Made by a program: the position numbers and the translations under genes. A DNA stretch of 64,000 nucleotides from Chryseobacterium sp. BLS98 (GTDB lineage: Bacteria; Bacteroidota; Bacteroidia; Flavobacteriales; Weeksellaceae), in NCBI RefSeq assembly GCF_001045445.1, contig NZ_LFNF01000004.1:124001-188000 (forward strand), in the 5' to 3' direction. The notes under the pieces are model-generated. The model saw only the letters and a list, made by a program, of their open reading frames with translations, had not been told where the DNA came from and searched no databases. How positions within the stretch are numbered: the first letter of the stretch is position 1; each line of letters starts with the position of its first letter. This document shows, piece by piece, positions 59,104-64,000 of the stretch.

Positions 59104-60645
59104 ATGTCAAAAAAAGCAATATTAGCAATCCTTGACGGATGGGGACTGGGAACAAATCCTGAGGTTTCTGCCCTGGATAAAGCAAACACTCCATTTATAG
59201 ACAGCTGTTATCAAAAATTTCCACATACAACATTAGAAGCCAGCGGCCTGGCTGTAGGGCTTCCTGCAGGACAGATGGGGAATTCTGAAGTAGGACACAT
59301 GAATCTGGGAGCAGGAAGAGTGGTCTACCAGAACCTTGTAAAGCTGAATATGGCAGTTGAAAACGGAACACTGGGACAACAGCAGGTGATTCAGGATGCC
59401 TTCGAATATGCTAAAAGAGAAAATAAAAAGCTTCATTTTATCGGATTGGTTTCCAATGGTGGGGTGCATTCCCATATCAACCACTTGAAAGGATTACTTA
59501 CTGCCGCTCATGAGTTCGGATTAAATGAAAACGTTTTTGTGCATGCTTTTACAGACGGAAGAGACTGTGATCCTCATTCAGGGCTGGGCTTTATAGAAGA
59601 GCTTCAGAACCATATGGCAGCTACCGTGGGTAAGCTGGCAACCGTGATCGGAAGATACTATGCCATGGACCGTGATAAAAGATGGGAGCGTGTAAAACTG
59701 GCGTATGATGCAATGGTAGAAGGTGTGGGGCTGCAAACGACAGATGCATTGGCTGCCATTAAAGATTCCTACAATAATAATGTAACTGATGAGTTCTTAA
59801 AACCCATTATTTTAGTCAATACCACAGCGACAGGAAATATCGTTCCGGTGGCAAAAATTGTGGATAATGATGTGGTGATCTGCTTCAATTTCCGTACAGA
59901 CAGAGGGCGTGAAATCACAGAAGTGCTTTCCCAGAAAGATTTCCCTGAATTCTTTATGCGTAAGCTGAACCTTCACTATATTACTTTAACCAATTATGAC
60001 AAGACCTTCCAGAATGTACAGGTTGTATTTGATGAAGAAGTTTTGAAGGAAACGATGGGTGAAATTCTTGAGAGAAACGGAAAAACACAGATCAGAATTG
60101 CGGAAACAGAGAAATACCCTCACGTAACATTCTTCTTTTCCGGAGGAAGGGAGGAAGAATTCAAGGGTGAGAGAAGACTCCTTTGCCCAAGTCCGAAAGA
60201 TGTACCTACCTATGATCTTAAGCCTGAAATGTCAGCTTATGACATTACCAATGCCATTGTACCGGAACTCGAAAACGGAACTGCTGATTTTGTCTGCTTA
60301 AATTTTGCCAATACCGATATGGTAGGGCATACAGGTGTTTTTGAAGCTGCGGTAAAAGCCGCTGAAACCGTAGATAAATGCATTGAGAAAGTAGCAACCG
60401 CTGCCTACGAAAATGGTTATGCCGTGTTTATCCTGGCAGACCATGGAAATTCAGACGTAATGATCAATCCGGATGGAACGCCAAATACACAGCATTCCAC
60501 TAATCTTGTTCCGTTTATTGTCATGGATAAAGATCATACTTGGAACCTGAAACCTGGAAAACTGGGCGATGTAGCGCCTACTATCTTAAAGGTAATGGGT
60601 GTGGAAATTCCGGAAGTAATGACAGGAGACATTTTAGTTAGCTAA
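59104..60645 (+). CDS. gpmI: 2,3-bisphosphoglycerate-independent phosphoglycerate mutase
   Basis: A 513-residue alkaline phosphatase-superfamily enzyme that interconverts 3- and 2-phosphoglycerate in glycolysis without a bisphosphate cofactor, using two Mn ions. The opening KKAILAILDGWGLG holds the first metal Asp, and the phosphorylated serine is Ser61 in GQMGNSEVGHMNLGAGR. HAFTDGRDCDPHSG, RYYAMDRDKRW, ADHGNSD and QHSTNLVPF supply the rest of the active site. The ATG at 59104 is used because the promoter box overlaps the earlier start and the conserved N-terminus begins there. Confidence 0.96.
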   Translation: MSKKAILAILDGWGLGTNPEVSALDKANTPFIDSCYQKFPHTTLEASGLAVGLPAGQMGNSEVGHMNLGAGRVVYQNLVKLNMAVENGTLGQQQVIQDAFEYAKRENKKLHFIGLVSNGGVHSHINHLKGLLTAAHEFGLNENVFVHAFTDGRDCDPHSGLGFIEELQNHMAATVGKLATVIGRYYAMDRDKRWERVKLAYDAMVEGVGLQTTDALAAIKDSYNNNVTDEFLKPIILVNTTATGNIVPVAKIVDNDVVICFNFRTDRGREITEVLSQKDFPEFFMRKLNLHYITLTNYDKTFQNVQVVFDEEVLKETMGEILERNGKTQIRIAETEKYPHVTFFFSGGREEEFKGERRLLCPSPKDVPTYDLKPEMSAYDITNAIVPELENGTADFVCLNFANTDMVGHTGVFEAAVKAAETVDKCIEKVATAAYENGYAVFILADHGNSDVMINPDGTPNTQHSTNLVPFIVMDKDHTWNLKPGKLGDVAPTILKVMGVEIPEVMTGDILVS

Positions 60646-60664
60646 AATTTAATAATATTGTCAT

Positions 60665-60700
60665 AAAAATGCCGTTATTATAACAGATGGCGGCATTTTT
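60665..60700 (+). terminator. Terminator after gpmI
   Basis: AAAAATGCCG / CGGCATTTTT stem of 10 pairs, ending in a T run. Confidence 0.85.
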
Positions 60701-60766
60701 GTATGATTTATATCAGTCATGGTATGGGTTGCATATATTATTATGCCACAAATAATAAATAAATCA

Positions 60767-60774
60767 TATCTTTG
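60767..60774 (+). promoter_or_regulatory. -7 promoter box for the desaturase
   Basis: TATCTTTG matches TAnnTTTG, 24 bases before the ATG at 60799. It overlaps a possible TTG start at 60772, which is therefore rejected. Confidence 0.65.
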
Positions 60775-60798
60775 CAAATTAAAAATCTATTTAGTAAG

Positions 60799-61776
60799 AT
60801 GTATCAAAAGCTTGTTAGGAAAGAAGTAATGGGAATATTGGAAAAGGAAGTGAGTTCTTTTCTGGATAAATTTTTAACCCCGATTGAAAAAATTTGGCAG
60901 CCTTCTGACTACCTGCCGGATCCGTCAAGCTCAGATTTTAAATATGACCTGGAAGAAATCCAGACTTTTGCACGCGAAATGCCTTATGATCTTTTTGTAA
61001 CATTAATCGGAGACTGTATCACCGAAGAAGCATTGCCTTCCTATGAGTCTTGGTTAATGGGTGTTGAAGGAATCAATCAGGAAGAAAAAGTGGGCTGGGC
61101 CAACTGGATAAGAGCATGGACTGCAGAAGAAAACAGACACGGAGATCTTCTGAACAAATATCTTTACCTGTGCGGAAGAGTCAACATGAGAGAGGTGGAA
61201 ATTACTACCCAATATCTTATCAATGACGGATTTGATCTGGGTACAAGCATGGACCCTTACAGAAATTTCGTCTATACAAGCTTCCAGGAAACAGCAACCA
61301 ATATCTCTCACCGTAGAGTAGGAACACTGGCAAAACAATCAGGAAACGGGAAACTGGCTAAAATGTGTGGTGTAATTGCTGCAGACGAAGCAAGACATGC
61401 CAAAGCTTACAAACATTTCGTTGCCAAAATCCTTGAAATAGATCCATCCGAAATGATCCTTGCTTTCGAAGATATGATGCGTAAGAAAATCGTTATGCCT
61501 GCCCACTTAATGAGACAGTCCGGACAGAAAGCCGGAGAACTTTGGGGACATTTCTCAGATGCTGCACAGAGATGCATGGTGTATACAGGAAACGATTATA
61601 TCAATATTTTATCAGACCTGTTGGATGAATGGAAGATTGAGCATGTTAAAGGGCTTACCGAAAAAGCTGAAAAAGCTCAGGAATATTTGATGAAACTGCC
61701 TGCAAGACTGCAGAAAATTACCGACAGGGTTTCTACACCTGATCTTCAGTTCCAGTTTAATTGGGTGAAAAGTTAG
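60799..61776 (+). CDS. Acyl-ACP desaturase (soluble di-iron type)
   Basis: A 325-residue ferritin-like enzyme of the stearoyl-ACP desaturase family, which puts a cis double bond into a saturated acyl chain using oxygen and reduced ferredoxin. The di-iron ligands are seen in GDCITEEALPSYESW (first Glu), TAEENRHGDLL (Glu and His), SFQETATNISHRRVG (Glu), and AADEARHAKAYK (Glu and His). Order and spacing match the plant plastid enzyme and its bacterial homologues. The ATG at 60799 follows the promoter box. The ferredoxin encoded near 10.6 kb could be an electron donor, but this is speculation. A terminator separates it from the next gene. Confidence 0.93.
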   Translation: MYQKLVRKEVMGILEKEVSSFLDKFLTPIEKIWQPSDYLPDPSSSDFKYDLEEIQTFAREMPYDLFVTLIGDCITEEALPSYESWLMGVEGINQEEKVGWANWIRAWTAEENRHGDLLNKYLYLCGRVNMREVEITTQYLINDGFDLGTSMDPYRNFVYTSFQETATNISHRRVGTLAKQSGNGKLAKMCGVIAADEARHAKAYKHFVAKILEIDPSEMILAFEDMMRKKIVMPAHLMRQSGQKAGELWGHFSDAAQRCMVYTGNDYINILSDLLDEWKIEHVKGLTEKAEKAQEYLMKLPARLQKITDRVSTPDLQFQFNWVKS

Positions 61777-61804
61777 TTCTATACTACTTAAATTATAAAA
61801 ACTT

Positions 61805-61834
61805 AAGAGTGCCATCGTTTTCGGCACTCTTTTT
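61805..61834 (+). terminator. Terminator after the desaturase gene
   Basis: Perfect 9-pair stem AAGAGTGCC / GGCACTCTT followed by TTT. The promoter box of the next gene begins 7 bases later. Confidence 0.85.
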
Positions 61835-61840
61835 ATTTCT

Positions 61841-61848
61841 TATCTTTG
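61841..61848 (+). promoter_or_regulatory. -7 promoter box for the BT0820-type gene
   Basis: TATCTTTG matches TAnnTTTG, 20 bases before the ATG at 61869, and is packed right behind the desaturase terminator. Confidence 0.65.
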
Positions 61849-61868
61849 CAAAGCTAAAAAAAGACAAA

Positions 61869-62300
61869 ATGTTAAATAATAAAAAAATTGCTGTTGATTT
61901 CGACGGAACTATCGTGGATGATGCATATCCGGCAATTGGCAAAGCAAAAATTTTTGCTTTTGAAACACTAAAAAAACTTCAGGCAGAAGGATACAGATTG
62001 ATCCTCTGGACATATAGACATGGAAAAACGTTAGACGAAGCCGTAGAATTCTGCAGACAGAACGGAGTAGAATTTTATGCTGTAAATTCCAGCTTTGAAG
62101 GAGAAGTTTTCGATGCTCAGAACCAATCCAGAAAACTGGATGCAGACTGGTTCATCGACGACAGGAACCTGGGAGGATTTCCGGGCTGGGGTGAAATCTA
62201 CAATATTATCCAGGAAAGAATAGAGTTCCGTGTAGAAGGAAAAGAAGTTCTTGCCTATTCAAAACTGAAAAAAGAAAAGAAAAAAGGACTTTTCTGGTAG
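61869..62300 (+). CDS. BT0820 family HAD-type phosphatase
   Basis: A 143-residue small HAD-superfamily protein. The nucleophile motif is AVDFDGTIVDDAYP (Asp-Phe-Asp-Gly-Thr), followed by LILWTYRHGKTLDEAVEF (motif II-like Thr and the Lys/Arg region) and DADWFIDDRNLGG (acidic motif IV). It lacks a cap domain, as in the BT_0820 group from Bacteroides, whose substrate is unknown to me. The ATG at 61869 is used; a longer frame (from 61761) would overlap the desaturase end and include the terminator. The lysine-rich tail (KLKKEKKKGLFW) is typical of the family. Confidence 0.86.
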   Translation: MLNNKKIAVDFDGTIVDDAYPAIGKAKIFAFETLKKLQAEGYRLILWTYRHGKTLDEAVEFCRQNGVEFYAVNSSFEGEVFDAQNQSRKLDADWFIDDRNLGGFPGWGEIYNIIQERIEFRVEGKEVLAYSKLKKEKKKGLFW

Positions 62301-62303
62301 AAT

Positions 62304-62459
62304 TTTTAGAAGTTAGAAGCTAGAGATTAAAAATTAGTTGCTTCACTTCGTTTAAATATAGCCAGAAAATCATAGATGCTAAGAATTGAATTATGACTGA
62401 AAATATCAGTGAAGCTGTAAATCTAATTTCTGGCATCTAATATCTAACATCTATATAAA
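62304..62459. repeat. Imperfect inverted repeats before map
   Basis: The gap holds TAGAAGTTAGA near its left end and a near-inverse TCTAACATCTA near its right end, with related words (ctaatttctggcatctaat, ccagaaaatcatagatgc) between. It looks like a dispersed AT-rich repeat that can fold into a weak long hairpin. No gene was seen in it. Confidence 0.4.
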
Positions 62460-62460
62460 A

Positions 62461-63270
62461 ATGATTCAATTAAAAACAATAGAAGAGCTCCGTTTGATGA
62501 AGGAGAGTGCCCACCTGGTTTCAAAAACACTTGGTATGCTTGCCAAAGAAATAAAACCGGGAATCAATACCTTATATCTTGATAAGTTGGCTCATGATTT
62601 TATTAAAGATCACGGAGCAGAACCGGCTTTCTTAGGATATGGCGGTTTCCCGAATTCTTTATGCATTTCTCCGAATGATCAGGTGGTTCATGGTTTCCCT
62701 AATAAGGATATTGTAAAAGAAGGGGATGTTCTTTCTGTAGACTGTGGTGTTATTCTTAACGGTTTCGTAGGAGATCATGCCTATACATTTGAAATCGGGG
62801 AAGTAAAACCTGAGGTTAAAAAACTGTTGCAGGTAACCAAAGAATCTCTTTACAAAGGAATTGCACAGTGTGTAAGGGGGAAAAGAATAGGGGATATTTC
62901 CCATGCTATCCAGTCCCACTGTGAAAAAGAAGGGTATGGTGTGGTAAAAGAACTTGTAGGGCATGGTCTTGGAAGACAGATGCATGAAGATCCTCAGGTT
63001 CCGAATTACGGAAGACAGGGAAGCGGTAAAGTCATCAAAGACGGTCTGGCCATCGCTATTGAACCTATGGTCAACATGGGTACGGAAAAAGTAAAATTCC
63101 ATAATGACGGATGGACGGTAACCACTTTGGATAATCTTCCTTCTGCCCACTTTGAGCATGATGTGGCGGTGATCAACGGGAAACCGGTCCTGCTTTCCAC
63201 ATTTAAATATGTTTATGAGGCTTTGGGAATCATAAGCGATGAAGAAAAGCCATTCCAATTGGATTTTTAA
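62461..63270 (+). CDS. map: Type I methionine aminopeptidase
   Basis: A 269-residue pita-bread metalloenzyme that removes the initiator Met from new proteins. The five metal ligands are in place: Asp in LSVDCGVI, Asp in GDHAYTFEIG, His in VGHGLGRQMHEDPQVPNYG, Glu in AIEPMVNMG and Glu in HFEHDVAVI. The N-terminus lacks a zinc-finger extension, as in the bacterial type I enzyme. Its stop overlaps the ATG of the following methyltransferase by one base (TAATG), so the two are translationally coupled. Confidence 0.96.
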   Translation: MIQLKTIEELRLMKESAHLVSKTLGMLAKEIKPGINTLYLDKLAHDFIKDHGAEPAFLGYGGFPNSLCISPNDQVVHGFPNKDIVKEGDVLSVDCGVILNGFVGDHAYTFEIGEVKPEVKKLLQVTKESLYKGIAQCVRGKRIGDISHAIQSHCEKEGYGVVKELVGHGLGRQMHEDPQVPNYGRQGSGKVIKDGLAIAIEPMVNMGTEKVKFHNDGWTVTTLDNLPSAHFEHDVAVINGKPVLLSTFKYVYEALGIISDEEKPFQLDF

Positions 63271-64000
63271 TGAAAAAAGTAACTAAACTTTTACTTAATA
63301 AAATACCTCGCCCAATGCTTATCAAAATGAGTATCTGGGCGAGGCCTCTTATTTACCAGTTTTTCAAAGGAGATGAATTCTATGACCCGATCGATGGAAG
63401 ATCTTACCGGAAATTCCTTCCTTACGGCTATGGAAAGCAAAGAGAAAATGCCCTGTCTCCGGGAACACTAAGCCTGGAAAGACACCGCCAGATGTGGCTT
63501 TATCTTCAGAACGAGACCGATTTTTTCATCAAAAATGCTAAAGTTCTGCATATTGCTCCCGAACAGGAATTTCTAAGGAAATTCAAAATGATGAAAAATC
63601 TGAACTATATTTCCGCAGACCTTTTCTCTCCAATTGTAGACGTGAAAGCAGATATTCTGGATCTTCCCTTTGAGGATAACAGTTTCGATATTGTATTCTG
63701 TAATCATGTCCTGGAACATATAGAAGATGATGCAAAGGCTATGAGTGAGCTTTACAGGGTAATGAAACCCGGAGGCTGGGGAATCTTTCAGGTTCCGATG
63801 AGAAACTCTATGGAAAAAACCTATGAAGATTTCTCTATCACAGATCCTAAAGAACGTCAGAAGCACTTTGGCCAGTACGACCATGTCCGCTGGTACGGAA
63901 TGGATTATTTCGATCGTTTAAGAAAAGCCGGCTTTGAAACCGAACCTAATTTCTACTCGCAGAATTTTTCAGAAGAAGAAATTAAAAAATACGGGTTAAG
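63270..64000 (+). CDS. Class I SAM-dependent methyltransferase (3' partial)
   Basis: A frame open from the ATG at 63270 to the window edge (243 codons so far, no stop). It begins MKKVTKLLLNKIPRPMLIKM and contains a Methyltransf_11-type core: VLHIAPEQEFLRKF (in place of a typical GxGxG loop), YISADLFSPIVDVKADILDL, FDIVFCNHVLEHIEDDAKAM and ELYRVMKPGGWGIFQVPM, a strong methyltransferase signature. The N-terminal ~75 residues (SIWARPLIYQFFKGDEFYDP, RSYRKFLPYG) may be an extra substrate or zinc-free domain. The ATG overlaps the map stop. Substrate unknown. Confidence 0.85.
   Translation, partial: MKKVTKLLLNKIPRPMLIKMSIWARPLIYQFFKGDEFYDPIDGRSYRKFLPYGYGKQRENALSPGTLSLERHRQMWLYLQNETDFFIKNAKVLHIAPEQEFLRKFKMMKNLNYISADLFSPIVDVKADILDLPFEDNSFDIVFCNHVLEHIEDDAKAMSELYRVMKPGGWGIFQVPMRNSMEKTYEDFSITDPKERQKHFGQYDHVRWYGMDYFDRLRKAGFETEPNFYSQNFSEEEIKKYGL

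Noticed and set aside
61761-61868. Longer start of the BT0820-type gene overlapping the desaturase
   Set aside because: The extra 36 codons span the desaturase terminator and the promoter of this gene, so they cannot be part of the message.

Overview
The window comes from a member of the Bacteroidota, most likely the Flavobacteriia and close to Chryseobacterium (Weeksellaceae). The evidence is an AT-rich genome with TAnnTTTG-type -7 promoter boxes in place of sigma70 sites, type IX secretion (T9SS) C-terminal sorting tails, a GLPGLI-family protein, SusC/SusD pairs, and signal peptides ending in AQ or GQ. The species call is inference from family content only. No rRNA, tRNA, CRISPR array or transposase was seen.

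Layout. 1-2064: the end of an FKBP isomerase, a secreted aspartyl protease with a PDZ domain, and a small membrane protein. 2065-2874: a gene-poor stretch with a frameshifted CxxCH mini-gene, a REP-like repeat and a long hairpin terminator. 2875-7000: three tandem secreted M28 (carboxypeptidase Q-like) peptidases, of which the promoter-proximal one has lost key catalytic residues. 7056-10932: ferredoxin, serC, serA and DUF1015, a serine biosynthesis cluster, divergent from an acyl-CoA reductase and a Bax-inhibitor-1 protein. 13623-16346: a small protein, thioredoxin, 2-Cys peroxiredoxin and an aspartate aminotransferase. 16509-23246: a GLPGLI protein, a fourth M28 peptidase, rsmG, a lipoprotein, a DUF922 putative protease and an AddB-like nuclease that starts with TTG. 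23307-26594: a T9SS lipase-like hydrolase and glutaryl-CoA dehydrogenase.

26722-39410 is a beta-glucan utilization locus. A leftward MFS sugar transporter and NUDIX-type regulator pair is divergent from SusC, SusD, GH30, GH3, GH16 and a second GH30. Together they predict capture and breakdown of beta-1,3/beta-1,6-linked glucan (laminarin or fungal wall glucan) to glucose. A parallel beta-helix T9SS protein follows.

41364-44927: fabI, a LEA-like stress protein, tag, and a YadA-head repeat protein without a visible membrane anchor. 45279-50546 is a compact type VI secretion cargo island: VgrG, an unrecognised protein in the adaptor position, a PAAR-like/Hint/HNH nuclease effector, and a SUKH immunity protein. 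This is the best candidate in the window for a little-described system.

51054-64000: an NAD(P)-binding protein, a nucleoside phosphorylase, a secreted protein, a di-haem MauG-type peroxidase with an extra N-terminal domain, a T9SS PhoX phosphatase, a leucine-rich repeat protein, an eIF1/SUI1-like factor, gpmI, an acyl-ACP desaturase, a BT0820-type HAD phosphatase, map, and the start of a SAM methyltransferase cut by the window edge.
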